Shown here in pieces: positions 46,827 to 58,013 of a stretch of 64,000 bases of DNA (its first letter is position 1; every line of letters starts with the position of its first letter). The notes under the pieces were generated by a model. The model ran no database searches, was not told where the DNA came from, and saw nothing but the letters and a program-made list of their open reading frames with translations. The translations under genes and the position numbers were made by a program. The DNA comes from Phanerodontia chrysosporium (taxonomy: Eukaryota > Basidiomycota > Agaricomycetes > Polyporales > Phanerochaetaceae). The DNA is taken from contig MJGA01000002.1 of assembly GCA_001910725.1 (NCBI GenBank), forward strand, positions 186,001 through 250,000, given 5' to 3'.

Positions 46827-48382
46827 ATGAGCAGCCCAGTGTTCCAATACAGCTACTCGGAATTTTTCTCACAGTGCGTTACCCTTGTGTGCCTTCGTGA
46901 CCGTGCTGCTGACCTGGGACATAGGCTAGACGTCGATTACTGCAACGTTGCTGCTTCCGGTGAGTCAAGTCTTAGTCCGGGCGACCCGATATTGAGAACC
47001 CATCTAGTCATCCTCTTTTGGGACCATATCCTGACTTCTGGCGACGAAGTCGACCACATTTGGAAGCGAAGGTTTACCGGGGCAACAGCGTTGTTCCTGC
47101 TGAATCGCTACTCAACCTTCATCAAGACCGTGCTCGGTTACGTCACGGTATTCACCTCGTCACCCTCGGTATGTACCAACTATCTCTCGAGACCGCTTCA
47201 ACTCACCGCATTTCAGACGTGAGTATCATGGTTCTCTCGAATTGTCGGTCGGACTGACCGGCATGCTGTGAAAGATGTCGTTGGTCCCAGTACGCATACC
47301 AGGTCTTTGACCTTATTGCGCTCTTTGTGTTCGCAGGTGAGCGACCCACGTCTTCTCTCCGTACCACCTCGAATGCCGACGTGTGCACAGCGTTCAGCGC
47401 GTTTCGTGTCTGGGCGATCTGGGGGAGAGAGCTGCGCCCGTTTCTGGTCGTCCTGCCATTCTGTCTCGTCACTCCTGTATTGAACCTAGTGAGTTGCTAT
47501 GTGCCTTCAATGGGTTGACACGCCTAAAATCTTCCAGTACCGAGTAACACAAGCGACACCGATCTTCGACCACTCGCTGCCGATACCGTTCGGGGGGTGC
47601 GGTACGGACTATGGACTCCCACTAAGTCTGTACATCATGTGTGTGATTTAATTCTTGCTTTTCGTGCTCCCTGCTAATTAATATCAATCAGGTGTGCGTA
47701 AATCTTGCCCTTCCCCGTCGTGCAGTCGGTGATCTCTCTCCAGTCAGTGACATCGTCCGCGCAATAGCGATAGCTACAGATGCTCTCGTACTCATCATGA
47801 CATGGATCAAGACCCGTAGTATATATAAGGCCGTCAGACGGGTCAAGGTCGGGACGGGCCTGTCTGAACTGCTCATTCGCGACGGGACCTTGTACTTCGG
47901 GTAGGTCATGTCATTAACAGTGTGATGCAACGTACTGACCTGCCTCAGCTCGCTCCTGCTATTCAACGTCGTAGACTTAATCGTAAACCACACTGCTGCA
48001 GTGCGTTTTCTGTCTCGTTTGTCCCTATCAGGCTTGTCTGAAGTGGGTTTTGCAGAACTTCAATCCTGTCAACTACTTCAACGATGTCGTCAACTGCATC
48101 CTCATCTCGCGCTTCATGCTCAATCTCCGAGCGGTCAACGCAAACCCGTATGAACGCGCAGTAGGGACGAGTACGACCGCTCGCGGGGTGATCCAGTCGA
48201 ACTTCTTCGGCGACCTCGGCGGGCCGCTTGTGTACAGCAGCTCGGACGAAGAGTCAGGCGCGGTCTACGAGTGTTCGCAGTTTACAGAGTTAGAGGAGTT
48301 CGAGCGCGAGAACGGTCCGCTTGCTGTCGGACTCCGAGGGTGGCGCAGCGCAGAGGACCTGCGCCTCTCCCGGTGCGCATAG
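46827..48382 (+). CDS. DUF6533 seven-helix membrane protein, copy E
   Basis: The start MSSPVFQYSYSEFFSQ splices in frame to LDVDYCNVAAS and then to VILFWDHILTSGDEVDHIWK, the DUF6533 signature, followed by RRFTGATALFLLNRYSTFIK. Later exons give FSAFRVWAIWGRELRPFLVV, ATDALVLIMTWIKTRSIYKA with ELLIRDGTLYF, and LLLFNVVDLIVNH. The C-terminal exon reads ISRFMLNLRAVNA and FFGDLGGPLVYSS and ends at 48382. The final tail is acidic. All landmarks are present without a break. The function of the family is unknown; a sensor role is inferred from topology. It is the most diverged intact copy in the window (SFSQ-type N-terminus, IWGREL instead of LWNRNY). Confidence 0.76.
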
Positions 48383-48847
48383 GCTCTCTTCGGAGGTAGT
48401 ATGAGGTCAGCTGACTCCGGCGCTTGCACAGCTGCATGCCCTTACACACCACCGAGGCACTTCCGCCGAAGCCGCGGCGTTGGCGGTCGACACAGGGGCG
48501 TCGGCGCGTACCCTCAGAAGGTACCGACAGTGTCCCGTCGACGCCGAGATCTCACCTGCCAGCGGCCTGGCTACCCGGGCCGTCGCGAATACGCAAGCAA
48601 AAGTCCGAGGAGATCATGGTTGTGGCGCGCGAACGAGCCTAAAGAACGACGGTTGCTAACGAAGGACATGACGATACCCGGGTTCATACGATATCCCCCT
48701 TTAGTGTGTGTACAGGCATAGTGTAGTGTCAGGACATAGAGATCGGACTCTTCGTGCATAACGCTGGTGTGGACGCGGGCTTGGGTGAGCGCCGCGCCGA
48801 GTCCATCGGCGCGGCGTGGCGAGTGCGTGCTCAGCACGCGCAGCGCT

Positions 48848-51739
48848 CTAGATCGTGAGCCGGCACAGCGGGCAGGAGCGGCTGCGCACGAGCCAGCGCT
48901 TCAGGCAGTACTCGTGGAACCTGTGCGGGCAGGTCAGCGCGTGTGCGGGACGCGGGCAGGCGGGGGCACGTACGCATGCTGGCAGTGCGTGCCGAGGCAG
49001 GCGACCTCGGCGTCCTTGAACTGCGAGAGGCAGATCCCGCACTTGTCGACGGGCTCGCCGAGCAGCGTGAGCTTGAGCTTCACGCGCCCGTCCTTCATGA
49101 CCCGCCGCCGCTCGAGGCGGACGCGGCCGGACGGTGGGACCTTGAGGGTCTCCCCATCGATGAGGAAAGGATCGGGGATCGCTCCGACGGGGGCAGGAGT
49201 AGTCATCTCGGAGATGCGCAGGTGGTCCTGTGGGTCCGATGTCGTTGAGAGTCTTCTGCGATTCGAACGGGCGTCCGGACTGACCTCGTAATTTCTGCCG
49301 CTGGGGTGGCCCTCGATGACGCGCGAAGCTAGGGCGTCCAGGTCCGTGTAGTGGGAGTGCTCAGAAATGGGCGAGACAGCGGGCGACGCGGGAGCCGCTA
49401 CGGCAGCGGTAGTGCGAAGCGGCGACGGCTGCCGACAAGGAAGGGCTGATTGCACCTGGCGGGGCGGCTGCTGACGGGGCGGCTGCGGGCGAGGTGGCTG
49501 TGGGAGTGGGCGGCCAGGATAGTGATGAGGATGGGTCGGCGTGGTCGGTGTGCGTGGCGGTGTGATGTTCGGCGAGTCCAGGGACATAGTAGAAAAGCTG
49601 TCCGTAACAGTCATCACCGGAGGAGGAATGCGGGCTCTCATTGGACTGGGCTGCGACATAGAGACCGAAGTCATGGCGGCAGGGCTCGAAGCAATAGATA
49701 CGGCATCGGAATCCTGGAGAAACGCTGGTGGAGCAGTATTGAAGGTGCCATAGATACCAGCACTCGGCGGCGGGCTAGGCAAACTGGCCTCGACTCCTTC
49801 CCGGGAGCTTGGACGCAACGAGGGCAATGAAGGATACGGCCTAGGCATATGCAGCGAAGCAGCCGCAGTCGCGGTGGTGGGACTCGCGAGCGTTTGAGTC
49901 GGGGAAGCGACCTCTGCGTAAGTCCTCACGCCACCCGCAGTTGCGACTGCAGTGTCGATAGTTGGAAGCCAAATCGCAGACGAAGACGAGTTCATGGTGG
50001 TGGAGACAGCCTTGCGGCGAGGTGGTGGAAGAGGTGGTGGTGTTCGCTTGGCCTTCTTCTGTTCGTGAGAATCCTGGGTGCCCGACTCGAATGTATTGGC
50101 CGTCCGAGGAGCACTAGGACCTGCCACAGTGCTGGCCTGCAGCGACAGAACAGAGTGATTCATTGACAGAGTCAAGGTGCTGCTGTTTGTTGTAGCCTGC
50201 CTGATTGGTCTGTTCAAGAATGGTGTATGCGGGCTAGCGAGACTATGCTTGCGAGCGGATCTGGGACTAGAAGTACTGGACAAGTGGCGATCGGCCTCCT
50301 GTGGTACCTCGGAAATGGGGCTGATAGGCCTCGAAATCCCCTTGCGGTCCTGCTCCTCAGACCAGATAATCGAGGCACGATTCACAAGCTCCCAAGGTTC
50401 GTCGTCTACAGACGCCGAGCCTCCTGCCGCAGATGTGTCGCGCTCCTTGCCCTTAGAGGTAAATAATCTGCGAATGCCGGAGCTCTCCCTGCGTTTGACG
50501 GACGACGGGGATGGATTATCGTTGCATTTGGAAGGAGAGCTGCCATTGGTGGAAGCGAGAGTGAGAGTACTAGCCCATGCGCCCTGGAGGAAGCCGAAAG
50601 TACCCGTTGTAGGTGATTTAGGTTCTGGAGATAGAGGGGATATGGAATCATGGGAAGACTTGGTATCATGGGGAACGATTGGATGAAGAATTTTCTTCCA
50701 GCTCTTCTTAGTCTTGGGCGAGCTCGGGGGCGTGAGGCCGTCGGGTACTTGCTCCATGAATTCCACGGGGTCGGGTAGGGGGATCTGGCGCCCGTGGACG
50801 CTCCCGGGCTTGGGTGAACCGCAATGGGTACAATGGCTGGACCCGTCCGCATGACCAGAGTGCGGAAAGTGGTCGAGAGCAAGGTTTGTAGTACTCTCGG
50901 CAAACAGCAACCTGCGCTGTTCATGCTCCACTCGTTGTTTCAGGGAAACTCCCCGTCTGCGATCAGCGTCCCACCCCTCGCTACACACGTCGTAACCGAC
51001 GATCTCCAGGCTAGACGTGCGACTGGATGCCTCATCGGAGCCGGAGCCAGACGAACCAGACTGATCGCTGTTAGGCTGCGAGGAAGGCGGCGAAGAAAGC
51101 GACCCTGAAGGAGCAACGGTCGTCTGCACCGTCAATGAAGGAGGCTGTGATGGTGCAGCAGGTAGTGATAAGGGTTCAGGACGGTCGACAGGGGGTGGAG
51201 ATGACGTATCCGGTGTTGGATCTACCTCCGGTGCATCTGGCTGTACTACGTCCGCCGACGTCTCGGAAAGCGGAGGCGGGATGAAGGGCGGACTCATGAG
51301 TGCCTCTTGAAATGACGGCGGCGGATAGTCTGGGATCATGGAGTCTAGCAGTCCGGATGGTCACATGGATATGCTCTCTAGAAAGCTCAAGGAGCTCACC
51401 TCTGACGGCATTCGGAGGAGGCATTGGGACCCGGGCTGCCCGCCCCGCCGAGTTGTTGCCCCTCCGGGAGGCACCTCTCGGGGTGGTGGGGGCCGCCGTG
51501 TTGAATCGAGGCTCATCCGATTCACGTCTCCTGTCTGGACGAGGTCTTTCAGGGTTCTTCTTCCCGCTTTTCCGCGTCCGACCAGCATTCTGCGGGGGAG
51601 TGAGCGTAAGCTGGCCATGGTGGGTCTCGAGATGGGTGAGGTAGGGAGCAATGCGATTGGGATCGCTGCGACCTGAGCCGGGTGGAACCATCTGCTGCGA
51701 GCTGGCCGTTGAGCGAAACATCATCGACGACGATGGCAA
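48848..51739 (-). CDS. RING-H2 finger protein with long disordered N-terminus
   Basis: Three exons (51739-51400, 51344-48974 and 48920-48848) give 927 residues without a break. The first 850 or so residues are Ser/Pro-rich and disordered, with polyproline stretches (PPPLPPPRRK, RPLPQPPRPQPP) and basic patches. The C-terminus is a RING-H2 finger split by the last intron: CGICLSQFKDAE, then HCQHAFHEYCLKRW, then SCPLCR, ending LTI. The spacing fits an E2-binding RING, so ubiquitin ligase activity is likely. The disordered part may dock substrates or SH3 partners. The start at 51739 (MPSSSMMFRSTASSQQM) is preferred to the internal Met at 51339, because exon 1 joins in frame across a good 55-nt intron (51345-51399). 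Confidence 0.85.
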
Positions 51740-52196
51740 GGCTGTCTATCCTACACGCGGTCCGAAGCAACGACGTCTAGGGGCGGTGGCGCAGCAGACA
51801 CGATGCGGACACGCGATGGCTAGATTATCATCTTCCAAAAGAATGCTGGGGCCCTCGGACTCATATCGGGATCATGTCTGAGACTGATATTTTCAGAATC
51901 TTCGAGAGAAATAGCCTGTGATGTGAGCTGCGCCCGAGAACTCTTCAGAACTGGGCCAAGACGGCGGACGCAGCGGAGAGAGGTTTTCAGGGTCCGGGGA
52001 CGAACGGGACAAGGCTCTGGGGTCCTGGCTACACGTGTGTTAGAGGTCCTGCCGGGGTCCTGGGTGCCAGACCACGTGATCAATGTCCCGCGTCGCGTCC
52101 TGGACTTGCGGGTTTGCGGACACTCCATCCCCATTTTCTCTCTCATTTTCTACTCTTTTCCCAGCCGCTAAGGGCTGGGCATATCCCGCGCGAAAC
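51740..52196. promoter_or_regulatory. Divergent promoter interval, RING gene / condensin gene
   Basis: A 457-bp space separates the start codons of two oppositely transcribed genes, so it should contain both promoters. No TATA box is obvious. A pyrimidine-rich stretch (52130-52165) lies just upstream of the condensin start. Confidence 0.45.
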
Positions 52197-55100
52197 ATGC
52201 CTGCAAAGGTTACCTTCACCCTCGACGATCTCTCAACGAGTATCCCGCGGATATTCGACCAAGTTCAAACGACAACAACGAACCACCAGAAGAACTATGT
52301 CGCGTTGCACAAACTACACGTCGAGGCCGCAAAGCACACACAGCCTATCAACGGCGGCGAAAGTCTGAAACTTGTCGGTGAACGCGAGTTCGAGGATGTC
52401 TTCATTTCCATGCTCAGCCGAGCCCTGCCCATCAAGAAAGGTGCTAGTGTCGTGGACCGGGTCATCAAGTTTGTCGGGGGCTACACGAAGTTTTTGAACG
52501 AGAAGGGTACGTTTACCTTCGATAGACTCGGGTCGCGCGTAACGCTTGGTACCCAGCAACGGAGGAACGCCAGAAGAAGCGGGCGGGGCGGTCGGGTAGC
52601 GCAGACGAGGACGAGGACGATGAGACGATGACACGACCGCCTCGCGTTTCTGGGCAAGGCTTCTGCGATTCCTCCTCAAAGGATGTCAGGCGAAGGACAA
52701 GATCATCCGTTTTCGCGTCGTCCAGTGTATAGCAGAGATGGTCGCGCACCTTGGGGAAATCGAGTGCGTACCTGTTTCTCACAGAAGTTCGCGGCGCACT
52801 GACGCCTCCTAGGGACGAGGTGTACACAGTACTTCGAGACACGCTCCTCGAACGCGTCCGAGACAAGGAGACCCCTGTGCGCGTGCAAGCGGCCATCGCG
52901 CTCTCAAAGCTCTGTGGCACCGAAGACGACCCTAACGAGGAGCCCAAGATCACGGATGTTATCATAGACGTCATGACATTCGACACAGCTGCGTGAGTAT
53001 TTCTCAGATCGTGCTAGTTTGTTGGTTCATCTCTGTGCAGAGATGTCCGTCGCGCAGCACTCTTGAACCTTCCCATCGGCCCCGACACACTGCCTTTTAT
53101 CCTGGCGCGAACACGCGACACCGACGTCACTGTCCGCAAACTTGTCTACCACAGCGTTCTAGAGCCAAACTGTGTGGTCGAGCACGACGGCGGAATGAGC
53201 GTCGGCGTCACCCACCCGCGCGCCCTCAGCATTGCGCAGCGCGAGCAGATTGTTCGCAACGGCCTGGGAGACCGCGAGGACGTCGTGAAGAAAGCCGCCG
53301 CAAAACTCGTCGCAACGTGGGTCGATATCGTCCGCCTAGATGGCACGAAGTCAGAGAAGGCGGACTCTGAGGCGGACGTCATCGCGTTCCTCAACCTCTT
53401 TGACCTGATGGAAAACACCGTGGCGGAGGATGCGTTACTCAGTATATTCAAGACGCGTGTGGATATCCTCGACGGGCTTCAGTTCAGTGGTACGTCGATC
53501 GCCTACGCGATTTACTCGCCAGTTGACACCTCGCAGAGAAATATTGGGAAGACCTGACGCCTGAGAGGGCCTTCCTCGCCCGCGTCTTTGTCGACCACTG
53601 TGTCGCCACCAAGGATGACCGCCGCCTGGAAGCCGCACTGCCAGTCGTGACTGCGCTCGCGTTCCGCATTCAGACCGCGTACAACCAGCTCGTCGAGGAG
53701 ATAGAAGCCGAAGAACAAGAGATGCTCCTGCGCGGCGACATCAACGATGAGGAAGAGGACGAACTGCGGGCGAAGCGCGAAGAAGCTCGCCTGGACCAGG
53801 AGTTCGTCATTGGCGAGATGCTTCGCATGTCCGTCAACCTGGACTACGCCGACGAGATCGGACGGCGGAAGATGTTCCAGCTCGTCCGTGAGTGCTTTGA
53901 TGTCGTGGCTGCTATGCTCTGCTGACGTAGGCGCAGGTGACATGCTTTCACAGGATGTTCTCCCAGAGGGGCTGCTCTCGCGGTGTCTCGACGTTTTGCG
54001 CATCCTGTCGCCGAATGAGCGGGATCTCATTCGTGTCGTTGTCGAGGTCATCCACACTCTTCGGGATCCAGATGAGCCACAGATCGTAAGCATTCGTGAA
54101 CCGCTATCCCGAACTCAGCTGACGCCCTGACAGTCGCAGCAAGGCATCAGCGCTGATGAAAGCACGTCGACTGTAGCAGACACCCCTGCCACAGTTCGCA
54201 CCGTGCGTGCGGCCCCGAAGCCAGCCGCAGAGATGTCGCCGGAAGAGCGTGCACGAGCGGACGCCATCGACCTGCGCTGCCTGTCACTCTGTATCGGCAT
54301 GCTCGAGCGGGTCAACGGGGTGCGTCCACCTTTGTTATCGGATGAATCGCGCTGACGGTTATGTCTGCAGACACTGGACGAGAACTCGACGCTCGAAGGC
54401 ATTCTCGGCGAGCTCATCATCCCGGCGGTCAAGCGGCGCGAGATGCTGCTCCGCGAACGCGGACTCGTGAGCCTCGGGCTGTGCTGCCTCATCGCGCGGC
54501 GTCTGGCGCTCGGCTCCTTCACGCTCTTCGTCGGCCAGATACACTCCAATGTGCCCGAGGCCCTCAAGCTGCGTGTGTTGCAGATCGTCTTCGATGTCAT
54601 CATGGTGCACGACAAGGACTTCCTCAATCCGCAGAGCCCTCACGTGCGTATCCATTTCTTCTTTTTGCTCTTATTTCGTTCCATCATCTTGGTCGAGGAC
54701 TGAAGCCAACTGACTGCTGCGTTGACAGCTCGAGAATGTCATCCTCCTCTTGTTGAACGCCTTGCACAACGAAGAGTCCGACAAGGTCCGCGCTCTAATT
54801 TGTGTGGGTCTCTCCAAGCTCATGCTCTCTGGCATGATCATGGACGACCGGGTAAGCCGCCTCAAGTTCGGTCCCTTCCTGCTGGTCGTCTAAGTTCTAC
54901 CTGCAGACGCTTCGTGCACTCGTCATGGAATATGTCTCGCCATACTCCGTCAACAACCAAGAGCTGAGACAATGTCTCTCGTACTTCTTCCCAGTATATT
55001 GCTACTCCTCCGCAGCCAACCAAAGGCGTATGCAGAAGGTTCGTTGATGCATTTCCATCTGGTTGGACGGCTTGTGGAACTGACGAGGCCGTGGTAGCAA

Positions 55101-56378
55101 TTCATACCCCTCTACGAGGCGTTGAACAAGGAGTACGCGGAATGTGACTACGACGAGGATATGATCAACCCCTCGCAAGCGTGTCTGATGCTCGTGGACT
55201 GGACGGACCCTCAAAAAGCTGCGTGAGTCTAATGATCAGTAAGTTTTGACACGAGGCATGCCACTGACAGTGCTACAGTGCGGCAACGCAGCAGGTTCCT
55301 GGACACAAGGTGGATGAGAGTATTCATATCGATTTAGCAAGCGACATCATTAAGACATTGTTCAACGAGGATCTCGAGAGTAAGCTTGATCCTTCTTTGA
55401 AGAGATCATGACGGTGTTTCTGACCAAGAACAGAGGATGACAAGAAAGCCCTCTGTCAATTATTGAGCAAGCTTCACATCCCGGACGAAGTCGATGACGA
55501 CAAGATACGGTCACTGCATCTGCTCATGAAGACCCTTCGCTCAGTACGTTGTTGCACAGCCGTTGGTCTCGCCTCCTGATAATCCTCGCAGCGTCGACCG
55601 CTTCGGGAGTCCAGCACCAAGAACGCGTTCAGCAAATTCTACTCACTCATAGAGAAGAAATTCGAGAAGCAGCTCGCCGACTTCGATGAGGACGAGTACC
55701 GCCAGCTTGAATACTTCAAGGGCTCTTCGAATTCATCGACAATATCACACCTGACTCGGACTGGGACGACGACGAGGTCGCCGTCAAGAAGCGTGGAAGC
55801 AAGCGCCGCAGCGAAAGCGTTCTGTCGGATTCGACTGCGTCTTCGAGTGCCGCGAGCGATGTAGAGACGACCCCCAAGGCGCGCCAGGCTAACGGCAAGA
55901 GCAAGGCCAAGTAAGTACCTCCTATAGGCCGTGCGGGTCGTCCAGTTGCTAATGTGACATTCAGGCGCAGGCGCATTTCAGAGTCTGGAGATGAGTCCGA
56001 GGCTAGCGTTGCGGAAACAGCAGGCACCCTCACGCCGCCTCCGGAAGCGCCGAGCCGCGTGCTGCCCCGCCGATCTGCGTAAGTGTAGTCGGCACATGCT
56101 TTGTTATGCCAAACCACGGCTGACGTCCGCCCCAGCGCGAGGGAATCGCTTGCAAAGACGTCCAAAAACCTGACTATACCGCCACCCAGCGAGTCCGAGG
56201 AGGACGAACTTGACGATGACGACGGCGACGATGATGACGAGGAGACACCTGCGCCGAACCGCGTTCGCCAGGTCTCTCAGCCAGTGATCAGTGCGATGCG
56301 GCTGCCCCGCGCGACGCTGCTTCTGTGGCACCTTCAGACGAAGACGAAGACGCTGACGAAGTCGACGACTTGCTTTAG
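52197..56378 (+). CDS. Condensin complex subunit 3 (CAP-G / Cnd3 / Ycg1)
   Basis: About 15 short-intron exons encode roughly 1,000 residues of the HEAT-repeat condensin subunit that compacts mitotic chromosomes. Recognised parts in order are MPAKVTFTLDDLSTSIPRIF, SRALPIKKGASVVDRVIKFV and LLRFLLKGCQAKDKIIRFRV. The HEAT repeats VRVQAAIALSKLCG and DVRRAALLNLPIGPDTLPFI follow. The Cnd3 C-terminal domain (CLSLCIGMLERVNGTLDENS, ELIIPAVKRREMLLRERGLV) comes next. The acidic, Lys/Arg-rich tail is typical of the family and ends DEVDDLL at 56378. Three apparent frame breaks, each equal to one missing base, lie at about 52630, 55720 and 56275-56310. For an essential gene these suggest sequence error rather than a pseudogene. 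Alternatively, splicing from 52508 to an AG near 52625 would bypass the first break. Confidence 0.88.
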
Positions 56379-56699
56379 CTGCGATCTCACCCCACATCTA
56401 TCCCTGCTACGTTCTATTTTCGATTTGTCTAGTCGTGTAGCTATTCTTGCTTGATGTATCATATCTCCTGGGGCATTCTAGAGAAATGTAAGGCTAGTGA
56501 AGTTTTGATTCAGTAGCTCTTCAACCGTAACGTTATGGGTTAGCTTTGTTATGAAAGGCTTGTAAGGCGCATTTCAACGGCCAATACATAGAAGCGTTCT
56601 CACGGTCAAAACGACGCGCGCGTCGTCACAACGCGTGACTAGGCGCGCGAAGTCAATAATTGGTGCAAACCAGCAGACGCGACTTCAACCACATCCGCC
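56379..56699. other. Short intergenic region before thymidylate synthase
   Basis: 321 bp with no gene. It holds the condensin 3' end and the thymidylate synthase promoter. A CGACGCGCGCGTCG palindrome lies at 56611-56624. Confidence 0.5.
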
Positions 56700-57655
56700 A
56701 TGTCCACCGCCGCCGCCGTGCACGACGAACACCAATACCTCAATCTCATTCGAACTGTTCTCGAGTCAGGCGAGACGCGTCCTGATCGCACGGGAACGGG
56801 GACGCTGTCCATATTCGCCCCGCCGAACCTGCGCTTCTCCCTCGCGGATGCGACGCTGCCGCTGCTGACCACAAAGCGGACCTTCCTGCGCGGAATCATC
56901 GAGGAGTTGCTCTGGTTTGTTGCAGGTGCAACGGACGCAAAGCTCCTCTCTGCGAAGGGCGTCAAGATCTGGGACGGAAACGGCTCGAAGGAGTTCCTTG
57001 CGTCGCGCGGGCTGGGACACCGCCGCGAAGGTGACCTCGGCCCCGTGTACGGCTTCCAATGGCGTCACTTTGGCGCAAAGTACGTCGATTGCGAGACGGA
57101 CTACACGGGACAGGGAGTCGACCAGCTGAGGGAGTGCATCCGGAAGATCAAGGAGGACCCGACGGACCGCAGGATCATCCTAAGTGCATGGAACCCTGCC
57201 GGTACGTGTCGCGTCCTTCTAACATCAATCCAGTGCTGACATTCCTCAGATATCCCGCAGATGGCGCTACCCCATGCCACATGATGTGCCAGTTCTACGT
57301 GCACCTGCCCGCGACGCCAGAAGAGGAGCCACGGCTGTCATGCCTTATGTACCAGCGATCGGCAGATCTGGGACTCGGAATTCCGTTCAACATCGCCTCG
57401 TACGCGCTCCTCACCCACATGGTTGCACGGGTCACGGGCACGGTCCCACACGAGCTCGTGCTGCAGCTCGGCGACGCTCATGTCTACCGCGACCACGTCG
57501 ACGCGCTCCGTCAGCAACTCGAGCGCGAGCCCCGCCCGTTCCCCAAGCTGCGCTTTGCGCGCGACGTGACGGACATCGACGACTTCAAGTTCGAGGACTT
57601 CATTGTGGAAGGATACGACCCGCACCCCAGTATCGCGTTGAAGATGAGCGTGTAG
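56700..57655 (+). CDS. Thymidylate synthase
   Basis: It makes dTMP from dUMP with methylene-tetrahydrofolate. Exon 1 (56700-57201) has the phosphate-binding [36 protein letters not shown] and [12 protein letters not shown]. Exon 2 has CHMMCQFYV (catalytic Cys just before His), [31 protein letters not shown] and the end IALKMSV. Length is about 300 residues, as expected. The exon junction is odd. With the first acceptor (57248-57249) the protein reads DIPQMALP as in the family, but the C-run at 57270-57273 is one base short and the frame breaks just before the catalytic Cys. With a second acceptor (57259-57260) the frame is open (298 residues) but the conserved LPxMALP part is replaced by GAT. 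Confidence 0.92.
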
Positions 57656-58013
57656 GAATACATGCGTGCCGATCCAGCCAAACAGGATGAAGCTCTTGAT
57701 ACCGCAAACATAAGTTATATACCATGTATCTGTCAAGCGTAATGTATCTGTTCGTCTCCGCAGTTCAGCCACAGACTGTCAGAATATTCTGAAGAGGGCG
57801 TTCAAAACTCGCAGTCTACGTGATACCACACTCACGATATGCCGGCTATTTCTCGTCGAACGAGCAGAAGGTCATATTACATCCGAGAACGTACAAAAAC
57901 ATGCCATAATGATGAGTACCCTCATATCTAAAGCGCGTCCCACCTTCTGCTATTCACCACCTCTTCCAGCGGCGGTGCTCAGCTTACGCAAGGCGTGCAC
58001 CAAGTGATCGGCA
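57656..58013. other. Short intergenic region
   Basis: 358 bp between the convergent ends of thymidylate synthase and the EF-hand/ZZ gene. Nothing recognised. Confidence 0.5.
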
